Shown: positions 5,255 to 12,626 of the stretch, piece by piece
How the letters are laid out: each line of letters opens with the position of its first letter
Numbering within the stretch: position 1 is the stretch's first letter
Source of the DNA: Desulfobacteraceae bacterium
GTDB lineage: Bacteria > Desulfobacterota > DSM-4660 > Desulfatiglandales > B25-G16
NCBI GenBank assembly: GCA_028572035.1
Contig: JAPVWE010000017.1
Location: forward strand, 1 to 12,666
DNA: 12,666 nucleotides
Reading direction: 5' to 3'
Made by a program: the position numbers and the translations under genes
The notes under the pieces: generated by a model
What the model was told of the DNA's origin: nothing
Databases searched by the model: none
Seen by the model: the letters and a program-made list of their open reading frames with translations, nothing else

Positions 5255-6643
5255 CTATGAGGATTCTCTCTCCTCAGCCCCTATTGTATTTCGATACCTC
5301 ATGCAATTCTTATTACTGTTATTATGATCAAGAAAAGAGAGATATCCTATGTTTCTATAGACCTTTTCTTTAGCACCTTCCAGGGTTCGATCCCCGGCGA
5401 TTATGTGTAGTCCTCTTCCACCGTCTGTCACGAGGCCTTTCTCTGAATCTTCTCTTACACCAGAAAAGTAAATGGCGATTCCCCTCTCTATCTTATCCAG
5501 TCCTGTTATCTCATGACCTTTTCCATAGCGTCCTGGATATCCCTTGTTCCATCCCTTGCTTGCCTTTGAGCGACCTTCCATGGCCACTACATCTACATAG
5601 TACTGGTTATTCCAGACAGGATTGATTTGATCCAATTTCCCTTCCCATACTGCCATGCCTATTTCGAATAGGTCTGTGCTTAATTTCCGACAAAGCACCT
5701 CCCACTCGGGATCGCCATGTCTCACATTAATTTCAAAGACCTCCAGATTGTTGTAAGGGTCAAGATTGAGGCCAAAGTATAGGACGCCTTTATAATCCCA
5801 TCCCAAACCTAAATCACCCCTGTTGTAAATTGCATTCACCGTTGGGTTTACAATCTCTCTTATGATCCTATTTACAAGCCATGGGGTCACAAGTTTATGG
5901 GGCACATAACATCCTGTTCCACCTGTATTAAGATTTCCACCGAACTGCCTGATTGATTCCTCATCATCCGGATCAAAGGCCCTTTTGTGATCCTGGACAA
6001 ACATTTTTAACGGTAGCGCATGTTCACCATCCAGGTACACGAAAAAGGAGATCTCCGTGCCATATTTTCTCTCTTCAATAACAACCTTGTCGCCTGATCT
6101 TCCGAATATCTTTTCTACCATGATTCTGTCAATTGCGCTCTCGGCTTGCATAACATCATCACATCCTATGGCACCTTTTCCTGCTGCAAGGCCGTTTGCC
6201 TTTACAAAAACCTGATAGCCAATATTTCGAACGTATTCTTTTGCCTTTTCTGGATCCTCAAAGACCCTGTATTCTGGCTTGGGCACACCTATCTCCCTGA
6301 GGATATTATCCGTAAATTCCCTGTCACTCTCTAATCTAACATATTCGCTCTTTGGCCCAATGGTTCTTATTCCTCTTTTGTTCAAGATATCAACCAGACC
6401 TTCTTCAAGGGGGTTTTCTGAACCTACATCAACCAAATCAACCTTGTTTTCCAGGCAGAATTTTGCTACCTCGCTAAAATCTCTAATGTCTATACATTCT
6501 ATCAATTTTCTCTTGCCCTTTAATGTATAAGATACGCCAGCATTGCCAGGAACAAAATGGACATTTTCAACATGCTGACTATCTCCGTATTTATCTGCAA
6601 GGGAGTGGTCTCTCCCTCCCGTACCATATACAAGGACTTTCAT
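5255..6643 (-). CDS. purD: Phosphoribosylamine-glycine ligase (PurD), divergent form
   Basis: 462 residues with the complete PurD plan: N-terminal GTGGRDHSLADKY (7-19), PGNAG (32-36), ATP-grasp VKANGLAAGKGAIG (147-160), VVIEERKYGTEISFFV, QDHKRAFD, NTGGTG (239-244), metal-ligand FEINVRHGDPE (303-312), and a C-terminal YPGRYGKG...GLDKIE...YRN.IG domain. It joins phosphoribosylamine to glycine with ATP in purine synthesis. Usual length is about 425. The extra residues lie in loops, notably EESIRQFGGN before NTGGTG and GRSKASKGWNK. Consensus ADG, NTGGMG and RFGDPETQ read ANG, NTGGTG and RHGDPEWE, so the glycine or ATP site is altered, though the Glu and Asn metal ligands remain. GGGAGG, 6 bases before ATG 6643, fixes the start. 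It is a single-gene unit away from other pur genes, so a paralogue with another substrate is possible. Confidence 0.85.
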   Translation of the reverse strand: MKVLVYGTGGRDHSLADKYGDSQHVENVHFVPGNAGVSYTLKGKRKLIECIDIRDFSEVAKFCLENKVDLVDVGSENPLEEGLVDILNKRGIRTIGPKSEYVRLESDREFTDNILREIGVPKPEYRVFEDPEKAKEYVRNIGYQVFVKANGLAAGKGAIGCDDVMQAESAIDRIMVEKIFGRSGDKVVIEERKYGTEISFFVYLDGEHALPLKMFVQDHKRAFDPDDEESIRQFGGNLNTGGTGCYVPHKLVTPWLVNRIIREIVNPTVNAIYNRGDLGLGWDYKGVLYFGLNLDPYNNLEVFEINVRHGDPEWEVLCRKLSTDLFEIGMAVWEGKLDQINPVWNNQYYVDVVAMEGRSKASKGWNKGYPGRYGKGHEITGLDKIERGIAIYFSGVREDSEKGLVTDGGRGLHIIAGDRTLEGAKEKVYRNIGYLSFLDHNNSNKNCMRYRNTIGAEERESS

Positions 6644-6720
6644 TTCTTACCTCCCTTAAAGGTGATGCAAAGGTACTTATATGTGTGGATAGGGGGCAGG
6701 TACAAAGGTTTGGTTGGTGG

Positions 6721-6749
6721 AGTATATTTGGATTGCCAAAGCATGTCAA
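6721..6749 (-). promoter_or_regulatory. Near-consensus sigma70 promoter for purD
   Basis: On the minus strand a perfect TTGACA (6744-6749), a 17-base spacer and TATACT (6721-6726, 5 of 6). Predicted start near 6714, giving a leader of about 70 bases that ends in the GGGAGG ribosome binding site. I see no PurR-type operator or purine riboswitch that I can name. Confidence 0.7.
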
Positions 6750-6837
6750 TATTAATTGCTTAATTGCAGGACCCGTTTAGGCTTGTCTTTTTTTCTTATA
6801 TTTTGTTATACTTCTTCAAGTTTTACAGGCAAACAAT

Positions 6838-7084
6838 GACGGCTTCGTAAAAAGTCTTTTCACCGGTCATTGCGAGGAGCGAAGCGGTTGCGAGGCGGAG
6901 CCGAAGCAAACCCGGAGTCTTTCCTTTAGAACAAAGAAGTATGATACCTGACATCACGGAAACTGAGATTCCTCGCTGTGCTCGGAACAGGCTCCGCAAT
7001 CTCCTGGTTTCAAGCAGTTACAGCCAATAAGATTGCTTCGCTACGCTCGCAATGACAGCACCGGCGACTTTTTACGAAACCATC
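6838..7084. mobile_element. MITE-like non-coding element with terminal inverted repeats
   Basis: The left end GACGGCTTCGTAAAAAGTC (6838-6856) and the inverse of the right end, GATGGTTTCGTAAAAAGTC (7066-7084), match at 17 of 19 positions. AAACAAT directly abuts both ends (6831-6837 and 7085-7091), extending to CAAACAAT if the shared C is counted, as expected of a target duplication. Just inside the ends, GTCATTGCGAG on the left pairs with CTCGCAATGAC on the right, followed by GCGAAGC-type palindromes. At 247 bp it has no room for a transposase and must have been moved in trans. It lies between the purD promoter and the phosphodiesterase gene without breaking either. Confidence 0.75.
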
Positions 7085-7168
7085 AAACAATAGCGTATGA
7101 TATTTATCAAGGCAATGTCAGCAGGTAGTTGGAGCGGATAGCCGACAACGATAAAAGGCACCACTAAA

Positions 7169-7645
7169 ATGAAGATCGGTGTTATTTCAGATACCCATCT
7201 GAGAGATCTGGATTCTCAGTTAATCGATATATATCATGAATATTTCTCTGACGTGGATATGATTATCCATGCTGGAGATCTTGTTTCCACGGAAATAGTT
7301 GATTTCTTAAGCCAGAAGCCCCTCCATGTAGTTCAGGGCAATATGGACAGCTTGGATATAAAGGAGAGGTTTCCCAAGAAAAGGATAGTAGAGGTAAGCG
7401 GTTTTCGTTTGGGATTGATACATGGATGGGGTTCCCCGTTTGGATTAGAAGGGAGGATAAGATCTGAGTTTAATGATGTCAGTGTTATCATCTATGGCCA
7501 TTCTCACAGGCCGGCCAATCATATTGAAAGGGGAATCCTTTTTTTTAATCCGGGAACCGCTACAGTTCTGAGTTCTAGTGGATCCAATTCGATTGGGATC
7601 TTGGATATAGGGGAGACAGTAAAAGGCAATATAATTATACTTTGA
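7169..7645 (+). CDS. YfcE/MJ0936-type metallophosphoesterase
   Basis: 158 residues with all calcineurin-like phosphoesterase motifs of the small YfcE group: SDTH (Asp8, His10), GD with Asp37, GNMD with Asn58, His85 in IHGW, and GHSH (His111, His113), then NPGT near the end. These ligate two divalent metals, usually Mn or Ni, and the enzymes cleave phosphodiesters in vitro; the natural substrate is unknown. Length is typical. The only ribosome binding hint is AAAAGG about 10 bases before ATG 7169. It opens the plus-strand operon, with six bases to the HIT gene. A -10-like TATGAT (7096-7101) is visible after the MITE, but its -35 (TTACGA, inside the element's end) is poor. Confidence 0.9.
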   Translation: MKIGVISDTHLRDLDSQLIDIYHEYFSDVDMIIHAGDLVSTEIVDFLSQKPLHVVQGNMDSLDIKERFPKKRIVEVSGFRLGLIHGWGSPFGLEGRIRSEFNDVSVIIYGHSHRPANHIERGILFFNPGTATVLSSSGSNSIGILDIGETVKGNIIIL

Positions 7646-7651
7646 GGTTAC

Positions 7652-8140
7652 ATGATGGAGATTCTTTGGGCGCCTTGGCGAATGGAATATGTTAGTTCTG
7701 ATAACAAGAAAGGAGGATGTATATTTTGTCCATGTGATGACAGGGGCCAGGACGAAAAGCGATTAATCCTATTTATGGGCAACCGGAGCATTGTTCTTAT
7801 GAACAGGTTCCCTTATATAAATGGCCATCTGTTGGTAGCACCATTGCGACACGTTTCAACTTTAGACACCCTGTTACCAGAGGAGAAACTCGACCTCATA
7901 ACCGTGGTTGAGAAGTCCATCGGCGTTTTAAAGGAGGTTATGAATCCAGAGGGATTTAACATAGGTCTGAACCTGGGAAAGGTGGCAGGTGCCGGGGTAG
8001 AAGAACATATCCATTTCCATGTTGTTCCTCGATGGATAGGGGATACCAATTACATGACTGTATTTGGAGAAGTAAGGGTAATTCCGGAACATATTCAGGC
8101 GACTTATCGAAAACTGGTACGTTTTTTCAAAAAATCTTAG
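7652..8140 (+). CDS. HIT family protein (AP4A hydrolase/phosphorylase type)
   Basis: 162 residues with the HIT signature EEHIHFHVVPRW; His119, 121 and 123 form the triad, of which the middle or last His is the nucleophile in the family. The N-terminus MEILWAPWRMEYV, the CIFC pair (Cys23, Cys26) and His67 mark the zinc-carrying subgroup whose studied member is mycobacterial AP4A phosphorylase. Likely activity is cleavage of dinucleoside polyphosphates or nucleotidyl conjugates in the cytoplasm (family inference). ATG occurs in tandem at 7652 and 7655. GAGG (7644-7647), overlapping the previous stop, is 4 and 7 bases away, so 7655 (MEILWAPWR) is at least as likely. Its coupling to the phosphodiesterase suggests a shared nucleotide-cleaning function, unproven. 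Confidence 0.9.
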   Translation: MMEILWAPWRMEYVSSDNKKGGCIFCPCDDRGQDEKRLILFMGNRSIVLMNRFPYINGHLLVAPLRHVSTLDTLLPEEKLDLITVVEKSIGVLKEVMNPEGFNIGLNLGKVAGAGVEEHIHFHVVPRWIGDTNYMTVFGEVRVIPEHIQATYRKLVRFFKKS

Positions 8141-8180
8141 GCACGGTATAGTGTTCTTTTAAAGAATTTAGGAGGATTTT

Positions 8181-8537
8181 ATGAAAAATATTATAAAGGG
8201 TATTATAGGTATATTACTGATCTTGCTGGCCACAATACTTATCGTTCAGAACCATGAGCAGTTATCCAAAACATTGATACTTAAAGTAGATCTTAAGCTT
8301 TGGGCCTGGGAAACGCCACCAATGTTCGTCTATTTGGTTATGATAATAGTATTCCTGCTTGGTATTTTTATGGCGGGCTTTTTCGGTATAGTTGAACGCT
8401 TCAAATCAAAGAAGAGAATAAGGGTACTTACAAAGGAGAGCAGGGAAAAAGACAGAGAACTGAATTCTCTTAGAAACCTACCTATCGTTGAGAGCAAGAT
8501 AGAAGATAAGGGGCTCGCAGAAGGAGCTCAGGATTAG
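8181..8537 (+). CDS. lapA: LapA family (DUF1049) inner-membrane protein
   Basis: 118 residues with two membrane segments (about 4-22 and 48-71). These are separated by a short loop containing VQNHEQ, the conserved 'QN' signature of LapA, and followed by a charged helical tail (about 75-105, RFKSKKRIRVL...REKDRELNSL) that could form a coiled coil. In E. coli LapA works with LapB on the cytoplasmic face of the membrane in lipopolysaccharide assembly control. AGGAGG (8170-8175), 5 bases before ATG 8181, is the best ribosome binding site in the operon. LapB follows after 37 bases, as in many proteobacteria, which supports the name. Confidence 0.85.
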   Translation: MKNIIKGIIGILLILLATILIVQNHEQLSKTLILKVDLKLWAWETPPMFVYLVMIIVFLLGIFMAGFFGIVERFKSKKRIRVLTKESREKDRELNSLRNLPIVESKIEDKGLAEGAQD

Positions 8538-8574
8538 GGCCTAGTTAACCACAAGAAACCGGTCTACGTACAGG

Positions 8575-9807
8575 ATGTGGGAAGAAATTAAATATTGGTT
8601 GTTTGCTCTACAGGATCTTAGATTTGACATCTGGTTGATTTTTGCCTTTATAGCAGGAGTCTTGGTAGACAGGTTTATTAGATCGAGGGGTGCTGAAAAG
8701 CTTAGGAGAAAGCTGGATAAGGGAGATAAGGCCTTCTTTCAGGGTATTCAATACATACTTTCCAATGAGCCAGATCAAGCTATTGAACAATTCACGAAGT
8801 CGGTTCAGATTAACTCAGATACCATAGAGACCTATGTTGCTTTGGGGAATCTTTATAGATCCAAAGGGGATATTGAGAGGGCTATCAGGATAAGGCAGGG
8901 GATAATTCTAAGACCCAATCTGGACAAAAGGTTAAGGTTAAGGGCACTGTTTGATCTCGGTTTAGATTACAGAAAAGGAGGTTTCTTAAATCGTGCTCTA
9001 TCAGCTTTTCAGGAGGTTCTTGAAAGCGACCCGAACAATATAGACGCCCTTGAGCAGATTGAGCGAATTTATGAGGATGTGCACGATTGGGAAAAGGCCT
9101 TTAAGACCAGGCAGACTATCTCGAAGCTAACAAGCGGGGAGCATCGGCATATCCTGGCCCATTACCAAACAGAGCTTGGGAAGATCCAGGAAAAGAATGG
9201 TGATATCTTAAGGGCAGAGAAATCTTACAAAAAGGCCCTCTCTATATTTGATAGATGCGTTGATGCCTATCTTCATTTGGGCGATCTCTATTTTAGTCAG
9301 CAAGAGCACAAAAAAGCTTTATCCAGGTGGAGGAGGGTAGTTGATGTGGCACCTCAGTTTACTTTTCTTGCCTATCAAAGGCTGGAGAGGGCTTACTCAA
9401 GGATGAAGAATCTAAAGGGAGTAGAGGATTTCTTACTAGAGTCTGCCCGAAGAAATTCTGATGGCTTTACCCGTTTGGCCCTGGCCAAGCACCTCTACAA
9501 TAAGGGAGAAATAGATTCTGCACTGGATCAATTGAATCAGGCTGTTACATTAGTTCCCTCCTTTTTGGATGCCAGGAAACTTATGGGAGAGATACTCCTG
9601 AAAGAAGGCAGAAATGAAGAGGCCTTAAGGGCTTATAGAGATTTCCTCCTGAAGTTGGATTTTCCTTATTTAGAGTTTCAATGTAGTAATTGTGGATACA
9701 AACCAGACAAACTTGTTTGGAAATGCCCTCAGTGCCTGAAATGGGATTCAATAAACATTATAGAGCCATCTGCCTCTGACTTATCTAATGGGGATGAGCC
9801 CTCTTAA
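8575..9807 (+). CDS. lapB: LapB (YciM): TPR and rubredoxin-like regulator of LpxC turnover
   Basis: 410 residues. An N-terminal membrane anchor (about 18-34, FDIWLIFAFIAGVLVDRF) is followed by tetratricopeptide repeats from about 48 to 360 (for example YVALGNLYRSKGDIERAI and AYLHLGDLYFSQQEHKKAL). A C-terminal rubredoxin-type metal site has Cys370, Cys373, Cys384 and Cys387 (CSNCGY, WKCPQC). In E. coli LapB links the protease FtsH to LpxC, the committed enzyme of lipid A synthesis, and its metal site is essential there. Everything needed is present; length (E. coli 389) is normal plus a short polar tail. ATG 8575 has only ACAGG directly before it, so translation may depend on readthrough from lapA. 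Confidence 0.9.
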   Translation: MWEEIKYWLFALQDLRFDIWLIFAFIAGVLVDRFIRSRGAEKLRRKLDKGDKAFFQGIQYILSNEPDQAIEQFTKSVQINSDTIETYVALGNLYRSKGDIERAIRIRQGIILRPNLDKRLRLRALFDLGLDYRKGGFLNRALSAFQEVLESDPNNIDALEQIERIYEDVHDWEKAFKTRQTISKLTSGEHRHILAHYQTELGKIQEKNGDILRAEKSYKKALSIFDRCVDAYLHLGDLYFSQQEHKKALSRWRRVVDVAPQFTFLAYQRLERAYSRMKNLKGVEDFLLESARRNSDGFTRLALAKHLYNKGEIDSALDQLNQAVTLVPSFLDARKLMGEILLKEGRNEEALRAYRDFLLKLDFPYLEFQCSNCGYKPDKLVWKCPQCLKWDSINIIEPSASDLSNGDEPS

Positions 9808-9870
9808 ATCTCTGCATCTCCCTTCATCTATTGCAGTAGACTGTTACCATAGAAGTAAAAAGGTTCCTAT

Positions 9871-11598
9871 ATGATCCGTAGATTGATATTTGGAAGGTAT
9901 GCGCTGGTTTCTTTCCTCTTATCCCTCATCCTTGTCCTTTTTTTCGCTACCTTTAACCAAGCTGCTGGTAGCCCATCCAATTCTGCCAGGGTTCTCTTAC
10001 AGAAGGCGCGGGTGTGTCAAAAAGAACTTTACGCATCTAAAGTTAAGAAAAAGTATAGGCACAATTGGGAGCGATGTCTAAAGAGATATGAAAGGGTTTA
10101 CAAGGCTTTCCCAGATGCAAATGACGCAGTGCATGCCATGTACGCTGCCGGTCGGTTATGGACTGGTCTCTATGGTTATTCAGGCAGGAATTCTGATATA
10201 GACCGCGCTGTATCACTCTATCGAAAACTGGTAAAGAGATACGAGGCCCATAACCTGGCAGATGATGCCCAATACAGGTTGGGGGAGATCTTCTACAGGT
10301 ACAAAAAGAATCCGAAGCAGGCCTATGTTGAATTCTTGAAGGTCGGGAGAAAGTTCCCAAAAGGAGATGCAAGGCTCAAAGCATCCAGGATGATGGACAA
10401 GTTGGAACTTGCCTTGGGGAAGAAAAGGTTGGCAAAAAAGGCAGTTAAAAAGGGCAAGGGCAAGAAAAAGAAACTCATCCTAGTAAAGGATATCAGGCAC
10501 TGGTCAACCCCTACCTACACAAGGGTGGTCATAGACCTGGAGGATTCTGTCAAATATAAGAAACATCTGTTAAAGAAGGATCCGGATCTTAAGAAGCCGA
10601 GACGTCTTTTTGTTGATCTACACGGTGCCTGGATTAGCAAAGGCATAGAAAGCTCTATAACCATTAAAGATGGTCTATTGAGAAGAGCCAGGGCAGCTCA
10701 ATACAATAAAAAGACGGTAAGGGTTGTCCTCGATATTGACAATATGGAAGGATATAAGATCTTTCATCTTTATGATCCCTTTAGGATTGTGCTTGATGTG
10801 CAGGGTAAGGAACGGAAGTTGAAGCCCGTAAGAAAGATTGTGGCTAAGAAGCCTCCTAAAAGAAAGGAGATAAAGAGAGATACTAAAAAGGAGATCTCTT
10901 TAGCCAGGCAGTTGGGCCTGGGAGTGAGGAGAGTCATAATTGATGCGGGCCATGGGGGGAAAGATCCGGGTGCTATTGGGAGGAATGGCTTAAGGGAAAA
11001 AAATGTAATGCTCAAGCTTGCAAATCTGCTGGCGAAGAAGGTCAAGGAAAAGCTTAAATGCCAGGCAATTCTAACCAGGGGAAAGGATGTGTTCTTGCCT
11101 TTGGAGAAGAGGACCGCAATTGCCAATATGAAAAAGGGCGATCTGTTTATCTCCCTCCACACAAATGCCCACAAGGATAGGAAATGCATGGGCATAGAGA
11201 CATATTTCTTGAATATAGCCTTGGATGAAGATAGCATGAATGTGGCTGCAAGGGAAAACGCTACGTCCACGAAGAACATAAGCGATCTCCAGATGATTCT
11301 AAACGACCTTATGCTTAACACAAAGATAAATGAGTCGAGTAGGCTGGCAAGATTTGTACACAAAGGCCTGATAAAAGAGCTGCGGAAAAAATATAATAAG
11401 GTTCAGAACAGGGGTGTAAGGCAGGCACCGTTCTATGTCCTAATTGGAGCTGAGATGCCGGCAATTCTGGTTGAGGTGGGATATATTACGAATTCGATTG
11501 AAAACAGACGCCTTTACTCTGAGATCTACCTCAAGAGGGTTGCCTCCGGCATAGTAAAAGGTATCGATTTATACATAAAGGATATGGTTAGCCCATAA
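9871..11598 (+). CDS. Exported N-acetylmuramoyl-L-alanine amidase (AmiC type) with N-terminal helical repeats
   Basis: 575 residues. A signal sequence (about 1-33: basic start, leucine-rich core, NQAAG) leads to TPR-like helices (about 40-180; YRLGEIFYRYKKNPKQAY), a lysine-rich stretch (185-201), an AMIN domain (about 202-315), a second basic linker and an Amidase_3 domain (about 352-570). Zinc ligands are His361 (DAGHGGKDPG), Glu376 (LREKN) and His430 (SLHTNA); catalytic Glu535 lies in VEVGYITN. The enzyme cuts the amide bond between MurNAc and L-Ala in the periplasm to split daughter-cell walls; AMIN domains target it to peptidoglycan or the septum. The TPR-like region is an addition compared with E. 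coli AmiC, and an autoinhibitory insert between His430 and Glu535 is likely from the spacing. AAAAAGG lies 7 bases before ATG. Confidence 0.93.
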   Translation: MIRRLIFGRYALVSFLLSLILVLFFATFNQAAGSPSNSARVLLQKARVCQKELYASKVKKKYRHNWERCLKRYERVYKAFPDANDAVHAMYAAGRLWTGLYGYSGRNSDIDRAVSLYRKLVKRYEAHNLADDAQYRLGEIFYRYKKNPKQAYVEFLKVGRKFPKGDARLKASRMMDKLELALGKKRLAKKAVKKGKGKKKKLILVKDIRHWSTPTYTRVVIDLEDSVKYKKHLLKKDPDLKKPRRLFVDLHGAWISKGIESSITIKDGLLRRARAAQYNKKTVRVVLDIDNMEGYKIFHLYDPFRIVLDVQGKERKLKPVRKIVAKKPPKRKEIKRDTKKEISLARQLGLGVRRVIIDAGHGGKDPGAIGRNGLREKNVMLKLANLLAKKVKEKLKCQAILTRGKDVFLPLEKRTAIANMKKGDLFISLHTNAHKDRKCMGIETYFLNIALDEDSMNVAARENATSTKNISDLQMILNDLMLNTKINESSRLARFVHKGLIKELRKKYNKVQNRGVRQAPFYVLIGAEMPAILVEVGYITNSIENRRLYSEIYLKRVASGIVKGIDLYIKDMVSP

Positions 11599-11610
11599 AG
11601 GAGGATAGGC

Positions 11611-11742
11611 ATGAACAATCCCTTGCGCTACGATTTAGCCAATTTGAGATTCGCCTATCATTGCCTTCACCAACCGATCACCATTTTCACGCAGGTTGTC
11701 CTTGGACTACTTAAGCCTTACCCACATAGAAGCAGTATTTGA
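11611..11742 (+). CDS. Small ORF (43 aa) at the end of the lapAB-amidase operon
   Basis: ATG 11611 opens 43 codons to TGA 11740-11742. AGGAGG (11599-11604) begins on the base after the amidase stop and is 6 bases before the ATG, an ideal ribosome binding site. The product starts MNNPLRYDLANLRF, has a mildly hydrophobic centre (ITIFTQVVLGLL, about residues 23-34) and a basic end with prolines, and has one cysteine. I recognise no family. The operon terminator begins 19 bases after its stop, so the ORF fits exactly between the amidase and the end of the transcript. It could be a short amphipathic or membrane-touching peptide, or just an unused frame. Confidence 0.45.
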   Translation: MNNPLRYDLANLRFAYHCLHQPITIFTQVVLGLLKPYPHRSSI

Positions 11743-11760
11743 GATAATCGTTTTAAGAAT

Positions 11761-11803
11761 ACCCACCTAGCCGAAGGGGAAGGTAAGGGTGGGTTTTTGT
11801 TTT
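11761..11803 (+). terminator. Rho-independent terminator of the phosphodiesterase-HIT-lapAB-amidase operon
   Basis: ACCCACC (11761-11767) pairs with GGTGGGT (11788-11794) around a purine-rich loop and is followed at once by a T-rich run, TTTTTGTTTTC (11794 onward). This is the clearest intrinsic terminator in the window. Confidence 0.85.
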
Positions 11804-11893
11804 CTGGGGTAATGCTATGCCTGTGGGGTCCAAGGCTTTTCTATATTTCTTATCTCAACACAGGATAGCCAAAAACAGAGAGGGGAGACTGAG

Positions 11894-12163
11894 ATGAAGG
11901 AAATAAGAGAAGTAGACATATCGATGAACAATAGAGTTTTTACCATAAATTTAGCCATTAGGGATGAAGAACTTATTGATACTATCTTTAGTGCGCTGAC
12001 GGAATATGTGGAGAAAGGTTTTCCAATAAAAGTGAAGGAAGCATACGTCACCTCTCTGTCGGATTCACTAAAGATAATTACAAAGATAATTTCGAGCGGT
12101 TCACAGATGGATGAATGGAGGGCTGAGACAAAACAATTGATATCTATTATAGTCAAAAGGTAA
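11894..12163 (+). CDS. Small hypothetical protein (89 aa)
   Basis: A reading frame of 89 residues with a good ribosome binding site (GGGGAG at 11882-11887, 6 bases before ATG 11894) and coding-like composition. The first part alternates in beta fashion (NNRVFTINLAI), then comes an acidic helix (RDEELIDTIFSALTEYVEKG), a second strand (FPIKVKEAYV) and a C-terminal helical region (LSDSLKIITKIISSG) with a basic end. There are no cysteines, signal peptide or membrane segment. I do not recognise the family. It lies after the terminator of the upstream operon, 90 bases on, and so probably has its own promoter, which I could not identify. An internal Met11 is an alternative start without a ribosome binding site. 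Confidence 0.6.
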   Translation: MKEIREVDISMNNRVFTINLAIRDEELIDTIFSALTEYVEKGFPIKVKEAYVTSLSDSLKIITKIISSGSQMDEWRAETKQLISIIVKR

Positions 12164-12510
12164 TAGATTCATGGAAGGTAGTCCAGAACTTAGCTCGCTT
12201 CGCTCCCGACCGCTTCCGAGTTCCGGAATTCGGAAACTCGCCTGAGCCCGCCTGCCACTGCGAGGCACAAGCGGGCAGGCGAGAGCGATGGCGGGCAGGC
12301 ACAATTGGAATGCTGGAATAATGGCCAGCCCTGGTGCGACTTTCCTGGGAGATACTCCTGTCGCTGTAATATTTCGTAAGTGGAAGGCCTAGAACTCAAG
12401 CTTTCCAAGTCAGGTCTGGGCCAGGGAATATTGGGTGATCTTGTCCTGAACAACGTGAGGGAGGGAATGCGAGGCAATACCCAACAGCCTTAAAAAAGTC
12501 TTTTAATTTT
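12164..12510. repeat. Gene-free stretch with palindromic repeat fragments
   Basis: No convincing gene. A near-perfect 24-base palindrome centred on GGAATTC occupies 12217-12240. CGCCTGCC (12249-12256) pairs with GGCAGGCG (12274-12281), and GCGGGCAGGC recurs at 12271-12280 and 12291-12300. The CCTGCC/GGCAGG type recalls the palindrome at 2425-2436. CTCGCTTCGCTCC at about 12193 belongs to the same GCGAAGCGAG style as the element at 6838. From 12310 to 12490 there is ordinary-looking sequence with only short open frames. Confidence 0.5.
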
Positions 12511-12607
12511 CCGCCTGAGGCGGGATGAGGCCTCAAGTCCCGAAAGAGCTCGGGGTTTGCCCGTCTCCCGCTTTTGCGGGATACAGGCCGGGAAGGCGAA
12601 GCTTCGC
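12511..12607. repeat. Cluster of five adjacent GC-rich palindromes
   Basis: In order: CCGCC-TGA-GGCGG (12511-12523), GAGGCCTC (12527-12534), CCCGA-6-TCGGG (12539-12554), TCCCGC-TTTT-GCGGGA (12566-12581) and the 12-bp palindrome GCGAAGCTTCGC (12596-12607). They are packed end to end over 97 bases, richer in G and C than the neighbouring genes, directly upstream of a possible gene start. They could be a composite intergenic repeat or a structured RNA leader. No T run suggests a terminator. Confidence 0.5.
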
Positions 12608-12626
12608 TAGAAAAAAGGGTTTGTAA

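Noticed and set aside
2319..7084. The two GTCATTGCGA repeats as a CRISPR or composite transposon
   Set aside because: Only two unlike copies about 4 kb apart with different outer ends; no regular spacing and no transposase between them.
7072..7101. Outward promoter created by the MITE end (TTACGA-18-TATGAT)
   Set aside because: The -10 is good but the -35 matches only half the consensus and the spacer is 18. Too weak to list as a feature.
10770..11363. 197-codon open frame on the minus strand, rich in Ser, Phe and Leu
   Set aside because: It lies wholly opposite the amidase gene, whose motifs are unambiguous. The composition is what the antisense of a lysine/AAG-rich gene gives, and there is no ribosome binding site I can see.
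12190..12477. 95-codon minus-strand frame
   Set aside because: Crosses the palindromic repeats, has a Pro/Ser/Arg-rich product with no domain, and no ribosome binding site.
12380..12493. 37-codon GTG-started frame reading VEGLELKLSKSGLGQ...
   Set aside because: Looks mildly protein-like but has no ribosome binding site, begins right after an in-phase stop and resembles nothing I recognise.
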